Below are positions 1 to 8,657 of a stretch of 64,000 bases of DNA, in pieces. Under the pieces are notes generated by a model. The model was not told the origin of the DNA. It searched no databases and saw only the letters and a list, made by a program, of their open reading frames with translations. Numbering within the stretch: the stretch's first letter is position 1; every line of letters begins with the position of its first letter. Source of the stretch: Streptomyces koelreuteriae (lineage in GTDB: Bacteria > Actinomycetota > Actinomycetes > Streptomycetales > Streptomycetaceae); the NCBI RefSeq assembly GCF_018604545.1, contig NZ_CP075896.1, positions 6,076,001 through 6,140,000 of the forward strand, in the 5' to 3' direction. The translations under genes were made by a program, and so were the position numbers.

Positions 1-429
1 CCAGCCGCGGTTCACCGCGTGCCCGAGCAGATGGTCCACGGAGAGCCGACCCGGGCCGGTGACGGCCAGGCCGGCGGCCGTCAGGCCCAGCGCCGCCGCG
101 TACTCGTAGCCGCCGCCCTGGTTGAAGAACCCGTTCGGGGTGTGCACCGCGGCCGCCCCCGCCATCGCACCGGCCGCCGCCGCACCGGCCGCCGGAGTGG
201 CCAGGCCCAGGGCCAGCAGGGTGCCGCCGCCGGTCTCCGCGAGACCGGCCGCCGTCGCGCTCACCTTGCCCGGGACGTAGCCGACGGCCTCCATGAACTG
301 CCCGGTGCCCTCGATGCCGCCCCCGCCGAACCAGCCGAACAGCTTCTGCGTGCCGTGGGCGGCCAGCACACCGCCCGTCCCCAGCCGGAGCAGCAGCAGG
401 CCCAGATCACGTCGGTCGTAACGGCTCAC
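1..429 (-). CDS. DoxX family membrane protein (C-terminus cut by window edge)
   Basis: The reading frame starts at a GTG (427-429) behind a GGGAG ribosome binding site and runs off the left edge, so about 143 residues are visible. The N-terminus (VSRYDRRDLGLLLLRLGTG) leads into a first membrane helix and then the AAHGTQKLFGWFGG segment typical of the DoxX family. This is followed by alternating Ala/Gly/Leu-rich helices and the HTPNGFFNQGGGYEY motif that these proteins carry before the third helix. DoxX proteins are small four-helix membrane proteins linked to redox or thiosulfate chemistry, but their exact role is poorly defined. It is transcribed leftwards, divergently from the SnoaL-like gene. 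Confidence 0.85.
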   Translation of the reverse strand, partial: MSRYDRRDLGLLLLRLGTGGVLAAHGTQKLFGWFGGGGIEGTGQFMEAVGYVPGKVSATAAGLAETGGGTLLALGLATPAAGAAAAGAMAGAAAVHTPNGFFNQGGGYEYAAALGLTAAGLAVTGPGRLSVDHLLGHAVNRGW

Positions 430-586
430 GTCGTCTCCCGGAGCGGACGGCACAGCGGATGAGTACTCCTCGTCACGCTCCCACCGTCGCACCCCTGGCC
501 TGCCGCGACACCCGGCGGAGCCGCCCGGGACGCCGTTCGGGTGGCACGGGTGGCGGGGGCCGCCGACCGGTACGAGGCTGACTGGC

Positions 587-913
587 ATGACGATTCAGAC
601 CACGCGCCTCAGTGACCCGGCCGTCCGCGCCTTCGTGACCGCCGTGAACAACCACGACCGCGAGAGCTTCATGGAGCTCCTCGCGCCGGGCGCGACCATG
701 GCGGACGACGGCTCCGACCGCGACCTCGCCGACTGGGTGGACCGGGAGATCTTCTTCTCCCACGGCCATATGCGGGTCGACAGCGAGTCCAACGACGGCC
801 GTTCCCTCGTCGCCCACTACAACAACGACACCTGGGGCGAGATGCGCACCCGGTGGAGTTTCACGGTCGACGAGGACGGCAGGATCTCCCGCTTCGAGAC
901 CGGGCAGGCCTGA
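587..913 (+). CDS. SnoaL/NTF2-like domain protein
   Basis: This is a compact 108-residue protein with no signal peptide or membrane segment. The pattern (DPAVRAFVTAVNNHDRESF at the start, a central ADW/REIFF stretch, then alternating strands ending in WSFTVDEDGRISRFETGQA) fits the SnoaL-like/NTF2 cone-shaped fold. Members of this fold are small-molecule-binding or isomerase-type proteins of many functions, so no substrate is assigned. It stands alone about 70 bp upstream of the aldo/keto reductase gene on the same strand and could be co-transcribed with it. Confidence 0.7.
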   Translation: MTIQTTRLSDPAVRAFVTAVNNHDRESFMELLAPGATMADDGSDRDLADWVDREIFFSHGHMRVDSESNDGRSLVAHYNNDTWGEMRTRWSFTVDEDGRISRFETGQA

Positions 914-981
914 AAGACCGTAAAAACCTCCTACCCGGGGCCTTGTCCTCGCCTGCGCTCCAACTCGTAGCGTCCCCGGCC

Positions 982-1968
982 ATGGACACCACACGCACAC
1001 TGGGACGCAGCGGCATCGAGGTGAGCGCCCTGGGCTTCGGCTGCTGGGCGATCGGCGGGGAGTGGCAGGGGCCCGAGGGGCAGCCGTTCGGCTGGGGCAA
1101 GGTCGACGACGAGGAGTCCGTACGGGCGGTGCGGCGCGCCCTCGACCTGGGTGTCACCTTCTTCGACACGTCCGACAACTACGGCACCGGGCACAGCGAG
1201 CGCGTGCTGGGCCGGGCCCTCGGCAAGCGCAGGGCCGATGTCGTCGTCGCCACCAAGTGGGGCTATCTCTTCGACGAGCGGACGCGGACCGCCGACGGCA
1301 GCGACGCCTCCCCGGCCCATCTGCGCCGTGCGCTGACCGCGTCCCTGCGCCGCCTCGACACGGACCATGTGGACCTGTACCAGTTCCACATCGGGGACGC
1401 CGAACCCGAGCAGGCCGCGCTGCTCCGCGACACCTGCGAGGACCTGGTGCGCGAAGGGCTGATCCGCGCCTACGCCTGGAGCACCGACGACCCGGCCCGT
1501 GCCGCCGTGTTCGCCGAGGGCCCGCACTGCGCCGCCGTCCAGCACGCCCTCAACGTCCTTCAGGACGCGCCCGAGATGCTCCGGCTGTGCGAGGAGGCGG
1601 GGCTGGCGAGCATCAACCGCAGCCCGCTCGCCATGGGGCTGCTCGCCGGGAAGCGCCGGGCCCATCAGCCGCCGGAGAGCGGGGACATCCGCAGCAGGCC
1701 GCCGGCCTGGCTCCAGGGGTTCGGTGACGGATCCGGCGCCGACCCCGAGTGGCTCGCCCGCGTCGAGGCCCTCCGCTCCCTGCTCACCAGCGAGGGCCGG
1801 ACCCTCGCCCAGGGCGCCCTGGCCTGGCTGTGGGCCCGCAGCCCCGCCACCGTCCCCATCCCCGGCTTCCGCTCGGTCGCGCAGGCGGAGGAGAACGCGG
1901 GGGCGATGGCGAAGGGAGCACTGACCGGCGGGCAACTGGCCGAGATCGACCGGTTGCTCGGGCGGTAG
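982..1968 (+). CDS. Aldo/keto reductase
   Basis: The protein has 328 residues and the (beta/alpha)8 aldo/keto reductase fold, reducing carbonyl compounds with NADPH in the cytosol. The catalytic tetrad is visible: Asp and Tyr in FFDTSDNYGTGHSERVLG, Lys in VVVATKWG and His in DLYQFHIGD. The C-terminal cofactor-binding part reads AWLWARSPATVPIPGFRS. The start was taken at ATG 982 (MDTTRTLGRSGIEVSALGFG) because the family begins there; the longer open frame from 853 overlaps the upstream gene and does not look protein-like. The substrate cannot be told from sequence. Confidence 0.9.
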   Translation: MDTTRTLGRSGIEVSALGFGCWAIGGEWQGPEGQPFGWGKVDDEESVRAVRRALDLGVTFFDTSDNYGTGHSERVLGRALGKRRADVVVATKWGYLFDERTRTADGSDASPAHLRRALTASLRRLDTDHVDLYQFHIGDAEPEQAALLRDTCEDLVREGLIRAYAWSTDDPARAAVFAEGPHCAAVQHALNVLQDAPEMLRLCEEAGLASINRSPLAMGLLAGKRRAHQPPESGDIRSRPPAWLQGFGDGSGADPEWLARVEALRSLLTSEGRTLAQGALAWLWARSPATVPIPGFRSVAQAEENAGAMAKGALTGGQLAEIDRLLGR

Positions 1969-1982
1969 CCCCGTCGAGCTGT

Positions 1983-2066
1983 GCGGCAGTCGTTCCACGT
2001 ACCGGTGCGTACCCCGCGGTCCCACGCGGGGTCCACCCCCACCCGGTGCCGTGGAACGACTGCCGC
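1983..2066. repeat. Long inverted repeat with nested hairpin between convergent genes
   Basis: Two perfectly complementary 17-base arms lie at 1983-1999 (GCGGCAGTCGTTCCACG) and 2050-2066. The 50-base interval holds a second stem, CCCCGCG pairing with CGCGGGG. The element sits between the converging aldo/keto reductase and SDR genes, so a bidirectional terminator is the simplest reading. The large multi-arm structure without a U-tract is unusual for one. The rest of the 1969-2220 gap holds a ribosome-binding-site-like GGAGAG followed by ATG at 2139, but no supportable gene. Confidence 0.5.
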
Positions 2067-2220
2067 CTCCCCCCTGGATGTGGCTGACGGAAGCTCTCTG
2101 CTCCAAGTGTGAAGCTTTGGTGTAGGAGAGTTGAGCATATGCGCCGGACCGGCCGCAATAGGGCGGACGTTGAAATTCCGGTTGTGCAGGTTGACGCGTT
2201 GACGACCGCGCGGGCGGCGT

Positions 2221-3030
2221 TCAGCCGCGCCCGATGTACGGCATCGCCGTGGCGAGGACGGTCGCGAACTGCACGTTCGCCTCCAGCGGCAGCTCCGCCA
2301 TGTGCCGCACGGTGCGGGCCACATCGGCGACGTCCATCACCGGCTCCGGGGCCACCTCCCCGTTCGCCTGCAGCGCTCCCGTCTGCATACGGGACGTCAT
2401 GTCGGTCGCCGCGTTGCCGATGTCGATCTGCCCCACCGCGATCCCGTACGGCCGCCCGTCCAGCGACAGCGCCTTGGTCAGGCCGGTCAGCGCGTGCTTG
2501 GTCGCCGTGTAGGCCACCGAGTGCGGCCGGGGCGTGTGCGCCGAGATCGAGCCGTTGTTGATGATCCGCCCGCCCCGCGGGTCCTGCTCCTTCATCCGCC
2601 GGTACGCCTCCTGCGCGCACAGGAACGCCCCGTTGAGGTTGGTGTCCACCACATGCCGCCACGCGTCGTAGGGCAGTTCCTCGACCGGCACACCGCCGGG
2701 CCCGAACGTGCCCGCGTTGTTGAACAGCAGGTCGACCCGCCCGAAGCGCCCGACGGCGGCCTCGAAGAGGGCGGCCACGTCCTCGGGGCGTGAGACGTCC
2801 GTCCGTACGGTGAGAGCCGCGCCACCCGGAGCCGTTGCCGCCGTCCCCTCGGGCGCCAGGGCCGCCGTCTCCTCCAGGGTCTCCACGCGCCGGCCCGCCA
2901 GCGCCACCGGCCAGCCCGCGCGCAGCAGTTCCACGGCCACCGCCCGGCCGATGCCGGAACCCGCCCCGGTCACCACCGCGATCCTCGACCGCGCCTCCGC
3001 CCGCTCGACGTGCTGCCTGTCCGTTTCCAC
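2221..3030 (-). CDS. Short-chain dehydrogenase/reductase (SDR)
   Basis: The protein has 269 residues and is a classical NAD(P)-dependent Rossmann-fold oxidoreductase. The cofactor loop is VTGAGSGIGRA. The structural NNAG motif, the catalytic Ser in NNGSISAHT and the YTATK catalytic Tyr-Lys pair are all present. The start is GTG at 3028-3030, six bases after GAAGGAGC; the open frame extends 55 codons further but that part is Pro/Arg-rich shadow sequence. It follows the DUF2071 gene by 32 bases on the same strand, so the two may form an operon. The substrate is unknown. Confidence 0.9.
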   Translation of the reverse strand: METDRQHVERAEARSRIAVVTGAGSGIGRAVAVELLRAGWPVALAGRRVETLEETAALAPEGTAATAPGGAALTVRTDVSRPEDVAALFEAAVGRFGRVDLLFNNAGTFGPGGVPVEELPYDAWRHVVDTNLNGAFLCAQEAYRRMKEQDPRGGRIINNGSISAHTPRPHSVAYTATKHALTGLTKALSLDGRPYGIAVGQIDIGNAATDMTSRMQTGALQANGEVAPEPVMDVADVARTVRHMAELPLEANVQFATVLATAMPYIGRG

Positions 3031-3062
3031 CAGTGCTCCTTCAAGTGCTTCTTCGGTTCCCC

Positions 3063-3815
3063 TCAGGGAGTGGGGATGCCCGCCGGGCGTGCCGGGCGGC
3101 CGAGGCGGACCGGGACGCCCGGGGAGTACAAGACGCTGACCGGGGCGCCGCTCGGCGCCGGGAGGCCGGACGTCGTGATCAGGTTCTCGTCGCAACGGAC
3201 CAACTCGGCGCGGTACAGGGGCCAGCGCGGGTGGTGATTGGGCAGGTACCCCGTTCCGCCGAGGAACGCGTTGTGCATGCCCCAGCGGGCGGTGAGGAAA
3301 TGCTCCAGCTCGGTGGGCTCCTCGATACGTTCACCGGTGCGTACGGTGATGCGGCTGTACGCGTCGCGCGGGCCGGGCCAGCGGCGGGAACTGGTGTAGG
3401 TGACGGTGTCTCCGGCGGTACGGACGGTCATCCGGGACCACAGGTACGGCAGTCGGAAGCCGGCGCGGCCCATCAGTACCGGTATCAGCCGGGAGGCGTC
3501 CATCGACCGGAAGACGACTCCGCGCCGCCCGTCGGCGTCCACCGAGTACAGGCGGACGTTGGTCTCCGGAAACGTCCCGAGATACGGGACCCCCGGCAGC
3601 CGGAGCCACCCGACCCGGTGCATCCGGAAGGCGACGAGTCCGACGTAGGTGACCCCGTCGTGCGTGTCGGGAACGGTGCCGTGCGGAAGGTGACCCGCCA
3701 CGGCGTCCGGGTCGACGGCCCAGTGGATGAAGGAGAGGTCGAGCCACTGCTGCGTGAGGAGCGGGACGGGTATGGCGGCGGACGGGTCAGGGGTGACGGA
3801 GGTGGGCTTCTGCAC
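3063..3815 (-). CDS. DUF2071 (YqjF-like) family protein
   Basis: The protein has 250 residues, is soluble and resembles the DUF2071/YqjF family. Typical features are the N-terminal QQWLDLSFIHWAVDPDAVAGHLP segment, GVTYVGLVAFRM, the FPETNVRLYSVDADGRRGVVF strand and the LEHFLTARWGMHN segment with WPLYRAELV near the C-terminus. The family has no established biochemical activity; YqjF has been linked to acetoacetate-decarboxylase-like folds. GTG at 3815 was chosen because homologous sequence begins about there, though the ribosome binding site is weak. The 142 bases upstream (3816-3957) contain nothing convincing. Confidence 0.75.
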   Translation of the reverse strand: MQKPTSVTPDPSAAIPVPLLTQQWLDLSFIHWAVDPDAVAGHLPHGTVPDTHDGVTYVGLVAFRMHRVGWLRLPGVPYLGTFPETNVRLYSVDADGRRGVVFRSMDASRLIPVLMGRAGFRLPYLWSRMTVRTAGDTVTYTSSRRWPGPRDAYSRITVRTGERIEEPTELEHFLTARWGMHNAFLGGTGYLPNHHPRWPLYRAELVRCDENLITTSGLPAPSGAPVSVLYSPGVPVRLGRPARPAGIPTP

Positions 3816-3957
3816 GATGCCAGCGTGGCAGAGGCTCCGGTGGTGGGCCGCGCCATTCGGCCCGCGCGGCGGTGAGGGTCGCGTCACGCGGCGGGACGGA
3901 CGGCGACTGTGAACTCGGCCGCCGCGTCCTTCGTGACGGAGGTGGGGGAGCAGGGGC

Positions 3958-5001
3958 TCAAGCCGGCGTGAGGCGCGGCTCGCCCGTCTCATCGGGGTAC
4001 TCGCCCGTCTCGCCCGGGTAGCGGACGCCGACGCGGTCCCGGATCGCGTCGAGCGTCCGCATCACGGCGAGCGTGCCGTCGAGCGGGACGAGCGGCGACT
4101 CGGTCTCACCGGCGCGCAGGGCGCGCATCACCTCGGCGGCCTCGTGGCGCAGGCTGTTGCGCGGCCCGTCCGCCGGATCGGCCGTGAACTCCTCGGCGTC
4201 ACGGCCGTCCCGGTGCAGCACGAAACGGTCCGGGAAGAAGAACCCGCCCGGGACGTCGATCCGGCCCCGCGAGCCCGTGACCGAGGCGGAGGTCGCCGTA
4301 CCGCCGACGATGGAACAGTGCACCGAGCCGAGGGCGCCGCTCTCCCAGGAGAGCAGGGCCGCGGTCTGGAGGTCCACGCCCTCGTCCGAGAGCGTCGCTC
4401 GCGCCGTGATGTCCGACGGCTCCCCGAGCAGCAGCTGCGCGAACGACACCGGATACACACCCAGATCGAGCAGCGCGCCCCCGCCCAGCTCCGGGTTCCG
4501 CAGCCGGTGCGAGGGCGGGAAAGGCCCGGCCAGCCCGAAATCGGCCTGCACACTGCGCACTTCACCGATCGCACCATCGTCCACCAGGGACTTCAGCCGC
4601 CGCACCAGCGGATTGCAGTACATCCACATCGCCTCCATCAGGAAGCGCCCGTGCTCCCGCGCCAGCGCGACGAGTTCCGCCGCCTCGCGCACGTTCAGCG
4701 TGAACGGCTTCTCGCACAGCACGTTCCGCCCGGCCGCCAGACACAGACCGGCGGCGGTCCGGTGCGCCGTGTGCGGTGTGGCGACGTAGACGACATCGAT
4801 GTCCTCGTCCCGCGCGAGCCGGTTCCAGTCGCCGTACGCCCGGGGTATCCCGAACCGCTCCGCGAACGCCTTCGCCGACTCCTCGGACCGTGACGCCACC
4901 GCCACGACCTCCGCGTCCGGCAGGTCGAACAGATCCGCCGTGAACGCGGCGGCGATCCCACCGGTCGCCAGGACGCCCCACCGCACCGTGTCCGCCGTCA
5001 T
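3958..5001 (-). CDS. Gfo/Idh/MocA family oxidoreductase
   Basis: The protein has 347 residues with an N-terminal Rossmann domain (VRWGVLATGGIAAAFTADL) and the family-defining EKP motif (NVLCEKPFTLNVREAAELV) that orients cofactor and substrate. It is followed by the C-terminal beta-sheet domain with GGGALLDLGVYPV. Such enzymes oxidise or reduce sugars, inositols or related compounds with NAD(P). The MTADTVRWG start at 5001 matches the family; the frame is open upstream to 5508 but that stretch overlaps the divergent MFS gene. It is divergently arranged with the MFS transporter, 85 bp apart. Confidence 0.88.
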   Translation of the reverse strand: MTADTVRWGVLATGGIAAAFTADLFDLPDAEVVAVASRSEESAKAFAERFGIPRAYGDWNRLARDEDIDVVYVATPHTAHRTAAGLCLAAGRNVLCEKPFTLNVREAAELVALAREHGRFLMEAMWMYCNPLVRRLKSLVDDGAIGEVRSVQADFGLAGPFPPSHRLRNPELGGGALLDLGVYPVSFAQLLLGEPSDITARATLSDEGVDLQTAALLSWESGALGSVHCSIVGGTATSASVTGSRGRIDVPGGFFFPDRFVLHRDGRDAEEFTADPADGPRNSLRHEAAEVMRALRAGETESPLVPLDGTLAVMRTLDAIRDRVGVRYPGETGEYPDETGEPRLTPA

Positions 5002-5086
5002 ACCGCGCCGCCTTCGCCTTGTGACCCCGAGCAGTCCGTACGAGCTGAGAGCATAGGGGGCGATCGAATCGAACAGGGAGGGACTC

Positions 5087-6421
5087 ATGCCCGAGGGTGG
5101 GGCGTCCATATCGAACACCGCACAGGGGGCCGCAGCAGGCACGGAGCGCCCCGACCTCACAGCGCAGCGCCGCACCGGGCTCCTCGTCACGTTCCTCCTC
5201 GGCAGCCTGACGGCCGTACCGCCGCTGGCGATGGACATGTATCTCCCGTCACTGCCGGAGGTCACCCGCTCCCTGCACGCGCCCGCCGCGACCGTCCAGC
5301 TCACCCTCACCGCCTGCCTCGCCGGCATGGCCCTCGGCCAGCTCGTCGTCGGGCCGATGAGCGACCGCTGGGGGCGCCGCCGGCCGCTGCTCGCCGGGCT
5401 CGCCGTCTTCGTCGTCGCCACCGTCCTGTGCGCCCTCGCCCCCACCGTCGAGTCCCTGGTCGCCTTCCGGCTGGCGCAGGGCCTCGCGGGCGCCGCCGCG
5501 ATCGTCATCGCCCGGGCCGTCGTCCGCGACCTCTACGACGGCATGGCCATGGCCCGCTTCTTCTCCACCCTCATGCTGATCTCCGGGGTCGCCCCGATCG
5601 TGGCGCCGCTGATCGGCGGACAGGTGCTGCGCGTCACGGACTGGCGGGGCGTGTTCGTCGTCCTCACCGGCATCGGCATCGCGATCGGCGTCCTGGTCTG
5701 GACGAAGCTGCCCGAGACCCTGCCGCCCGCCGAGCGCCACAGCGGCGGCGTCGGCGAGGCCCTGCGCGCGATGCGCGGCCTGCTCGCCGACCGCTCCTTC
5801 GCCGGCTACACCCTCACCGGCGGCTTCGCCTTCGCCTCCCTCTTCGCCTACATCTCGGCGTCCCCCTTCGTCATCCAGGAGATCTACGGCGCCTCCCCGC
5901 AGACGTTCAGCCTGCTGTTCGGCGTCAACTCGGTCGGGCTGGTCCTCGTCGGCCAGATCAACGGCAAGGTCCTGGTCGGCCGGGTCAGCCTGGACCGGGT
6001 GCTGGGCATCGGCCTGACGATCGTCATCACCGCCGCGACCGCGCTGCTGCTGATGTCCACGGGCGTCTTCGGCGAGGTCGGCCTCACGCCCGTCGCCGTC
6101 GCGCTCTTCGTACTGATGTCCGCGATGGGCATCACCCTGCCCAACACCCAGGCCCTCGCCCTGATGCGCACCAAGCACAACGCGGGCTCCGCGTCCGCCC
6201 TGCTCGGCACGTCGTCGTTCCTCATCGGCGCGATCGCCTCCCCGCTCGTCGGCGTCGCCGGCGAGGACACCGCCGTCCCGATGGCTGTCGTCCAACTGGC
6301 CGCCGCACTGGTGGCGGTGGCCTGCTTCGTGGGAATGTGCCGACCTTGGAAGGCTCCGAAGACCCCGAAGGCCTCGGAGACGGAGAACAGCACCGCGAGC
6401 GCGGAGGGAGCGGACAGCTGA
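5087..6421 (+). CDS. Bcr/CflA-type multidrug MFS transporter
   Basis: The protein has 444 residues and 12 predicted membrane helices. The first is followed by PPLAMDMYLPSLPEVTRSL, characteristic of the Bcr/CflA drug-resistance branch of the major facilitator superfamily, and motif A appears as MSDRWGRRRPLL after helix 2. The N-terminal 38 residues are cytoplasmic and unconserved. It would export drugs by proton antiport. Its 3' end overlaps the next gene, which begins about 85 bases before the stop, so the two are probably translated from one message. No specific substrate can be inferred. Confidence 0.88.
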   Translation: MPEGGASISNTAQGAAAGTERPDLTAQRRTGLLVTFLLGSLTAVPPLAMDMYLPSLPEVTRSLHAPAATVQLTLTACLAGMALGQLVVGPMSDRWGRRRPLLAGLAVFVVATVLCALAPTVESLVAFRLAQGLAGAAAIVIARAVVRDLYDGMAMARFFSTLMLISGVAPIVAPLIGGQVLRVTDWRGVFVVLTGIGIAIGVLVWTKLPETLPPAERHSGGVGEALRAMRGLLADRSFAGYTLTGGFAFASLFAYISASPFVIQEIYGASPQTFSLLFGVNSVGLVLVGQINGKVLVGRVSLDRVLGIGLTIVITAATALLLMSTGVFGEVGLTPVAVALFVLMSAMGITLPNTQALALMRTKHNAGSASALLGTSSFLIGAIASPLVGVAGEDTAVPMAVVQLAAALVAVACFVGMCRPWKAPKTPKASETENSTASAEGADS

Positions 6422-7548
6422 GCGCACCGAGACTGCGCGACGGCACGCCGGAACGGGCCGGACTCGACCCCGTGGAACTGCGCCACCTCATCCGGGAGGT
6501 GCACGTCCTCACCACCGGGCAGCGCCCCTGGGCACCGGGCGCCGTCCTGGTCGTCGGACGCGGCCCCGTGATCGCGGTGGAGGAGGCGGCGGGCTGGGCC
6601 GTGCGCTACTCGGCCTACGACGAGGACGCCGACGCCGGTGTGGAGCTGCCCGCCGAGGACCGGGTCCCGATGACCGTCGGCACACCCTTCGACCTGGCGT
6701 CCCTCACGAAACTGTTCACGTCCGTGGCCGCCGTGCAGCAGATCGAGCGCGGCACGCTGGGCATCGACGCGAGGGTGGGCGCGTATCTGCCCGACTTCAC
6801 GGCGGCAGCCCGGCACGGCGTCACCGTACGACAGCTCCTCACCCACACCTCCGGGCTGCGGCCCGAACTCCCGCTGTACGACTGCGCGGATGCCGCGCAC
6901 CGGCTGGCGATGCTCCAGGCGGAACCGCCGGTCGGGGTGCCCGGCACGTACTGCTACTCCGACCTGAACATGCTGCTCCTCCAGTACGTCCTGGAGCGGG
7001 TCACCGGCCGCACGCTCGACGTCCTCGTCCGCGACGGCATCACCCGGCCGCTGGGCATGACGGCGACGGAGTTCGGGCCGTGCCCCGGGGCGGCGGCCAC
7101 GGAGGACCAGCGGCGGCCGTGGGCCAAGGCGGACCGGGGCATGCTGCGGGGCGAGGTCCACGACGAGAACGCCTGGGCGCTGGGCGGTGTGGCCGGCCAC
7201 GCTGGCCTGTTCTCCACGGGCCGGGACCTCGCGGTGTTCTGCCGCACCCTCCTCGCCGGCGGCTCCCACGGCCCCGCCCGCATCCTCGGCCCCGACTTCG
7301 TCGACCTCCTCTTCACCCCACCCGGCCTCGGCTTCTCCCTCGACCAGCCCTGGTTCATGGGCGACCTCGCCGGCCGAGGAGCGGCCGGCCACACCGGCTT
7401 CACCGGCACGTCCCTCGTCCTCGACCCGGCGACGGACACGTTCCTGATCCTCCTCACGAACACGGTCCACCCGGTCCGCCGCCGCCCGGACAACGCACCG
7501 AGGGCAGCGGCGGCGGCACGGGTGGCACGAGCGGTACGGGGCATCTGA
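6337..7548 (+). CDS. Beta-lactamase-fold serine hydrolase (class C / esterase type)
   Basis: The catalytic SxxK motif is in FDLASLTKLFTS, the second-motif Tyr in YCYSDLNMLLLQ, and the third motif is GHTGFTGTS. These define the beta-lactamase/D-alanyl-D-alanine-peptidase-like serine hydrolases (class C beta-lactamase, EstB-type esterases). The start is uncertain. GTG 6337, inside the end of the MFS gene, keeps the LRDGTPERAGLDP segment typical of these proteins and gives 403 residues; GTG 6472 is the other option. No signal peptide is seen, so a cytoplasmic location is expected. The pairing with a drug pump suggests a shared role but does not prove one. Confidence 0.82.
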   Translation: MPTLEGSEDPEGLGDGEQHRERGGSGQLSAPRLRDGTPERAGLDPVELRHLIREVHVLTTGQRPWAPGAVLVVGRGPVIAVEEAAGWAVRYSAYDEDADAGVELPAEDRVPMTVGTPFDLASLTKLFTSVAAVQQIERGTLGIDARVGAYLPDFTAAARHGVTVRQLLTHTSGLRPELPLYDCADAAHRLAMLQAEPPVGVPGTYCYSDLNMLLLQYVLERVTGRTLDVLVRDGITRPLGMTATEFGPCPGAAATEDQRRPWAKADRGMLRGEVHDENAWALGGVAGHAGLFSTGRDLAVFCRTLLAGGSHGPARILGPDFVDLLFTPPGLGFSLDQPWFMGDLAGRGAAGHTGFTGTSLVLDPATDTFLILLTNTVHPVRRRPDNAPRAAAAARVARAVRGI

Positions 7549-7667
7549 GAGCACGGCTCTCCCAGGGGAGCGCGCCTCGGCCGGCCCTGCCGCGTGAGCA
7601 CGCCCTGTCGCACGAGCCCCGTGAGCACCGCTCTCTCCCTCCCCCTCGGCCCTCGTAGAATCGCCGG

Positions 7668-8657
7668 GTGAACGCCCCCGCACCCCCGGCCGCCGAAACC
7701 CTCCGTGCCGCTCTTGCCGGTCTGCTCGACGGGCTGCCGCCTCGGCAGGCCTCGCGGGCGGTGGAGCGGTTGATCGCCAGCTATCGGGGGGCGACTCCCA
7801 CCGACGCTCCGATCCTCCGGGACCGGGCCGATGTGGCCGCCTATGCCGCTTACCGGATGCCGGCGACCTTCGAGGCCGTGCGGTCGGCGCTGGAGGCGTT
7901 CGCGGATGCCGTGCCCGAGTGGGTGCCCGGCGGGCATCTGGACGTCGGCGGCGGTACGGGGGCCGCGGCCTGGGCCGTGGCCGCGACCTGGGACGGGGAG
8001 CGGCCCGTCACCGTGCTCGACTGGGCCGAGCCCGCGCTGGCCCTCGGCCGGGAGATCGCCGCGGCCGACCCGGCCCTGCGGGACGTGCGGTGGCAGCGCG
8101 CCCGGATCGGGGCGGCGCTCAGCCTCGAGAGCACGGATCTCGTCACCGTCTCCTACGTCCTCAACGAGCTGACCGCCCCCGACCGCACCGCCCTCGTCGA
8201 CGCCGCCGCGGCCGCCGCACAGGCCGTCGTGATCGTCGAACCCGGCACCCCCGACGGCTACGCCCGCGTCATCGAGGCGCGGGAACGGCTGATCGCCGCC
8301 GGCTTCCACATCGCCGCCCCCTGCCCGCACAGCGAGGCCTGCCCCATCGCCCCCGGCACGGACTGGTGCCACTTCTCGGCCCGGGTCAGCCGCTCCTCCC
8401 TGCACCGCCAGGTCAAGGGCGGCTCCCTGCCGTACGAGGACGAGAAGTTCAGCTACGTCGCCGCCGCCCGCTTCCCCGTCGAACCGGCCCCCGCACGCGT
8501 CGTACGCAAGCCCCAGATCCGCAAGGGCCAGGTCCTCCTCGACCTCTGCGAGACCGACCCGGCCCTGAACCGCACCACCGTCACCAAGCGCCACGGCGAC
8601 CTGTACAAGGCCGCACGCGACGCCGACTGGGGAGACGCCTGGCCGCCCGCCCCCTGA
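7668..8657 (+). CDS. Rsm22-family (mitoribosome-assembly type) methyltransferase-like protein
   Basis: The protein has 329 residues. An N-terminal helical part (LPPRQASRAVERLIASYR) precedes a SAM-binding loop (HLDVGGGTGAAAWAVAATW). A Cys/His cluster follows (CPHSEACPIAPGTDWCHFS) and matches the metal- or iron-sulfur-binding region of the Rsm22 family. Eukaryotic relatives act in mitochondrial small-subunit assembly; the bacterial members are annotated as small-ribosomal-subunit Rsm22 proteins without proven function. The GTG start at 7668 has a TAGAAT hexamer at 7656-7661, only six bases upstream, so the message may be leaderless. Confidence 0.85.
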   Translation: MNAPAPPAAETLRAALAGLLDGLPPRQASRAVERLIASYRGATPTDAPILRDRADVAAYAAYRMPATFEAVRSALEAFADAVPEWVPGGHLDVGGGTGAAAWAVAATWDGERPVTVLDWAEPALALGREIAAADPALRDVRWQRARIGAALSLESTDLVTVSYVLNELTAPDRTALVDAAAAAAQAVVIVEPGTPDGYARVIEARERLIAAGFHIAAPCPHSEACPIAPGTDWCHFSARVSRSSLHRQVKGGSLPYEDEKFSYVAAARFPVEPAPARVVRKPQIRKGQVLLDLCETDPALNRTTVTKRHGDLYKAARDADWGDAWPPAP

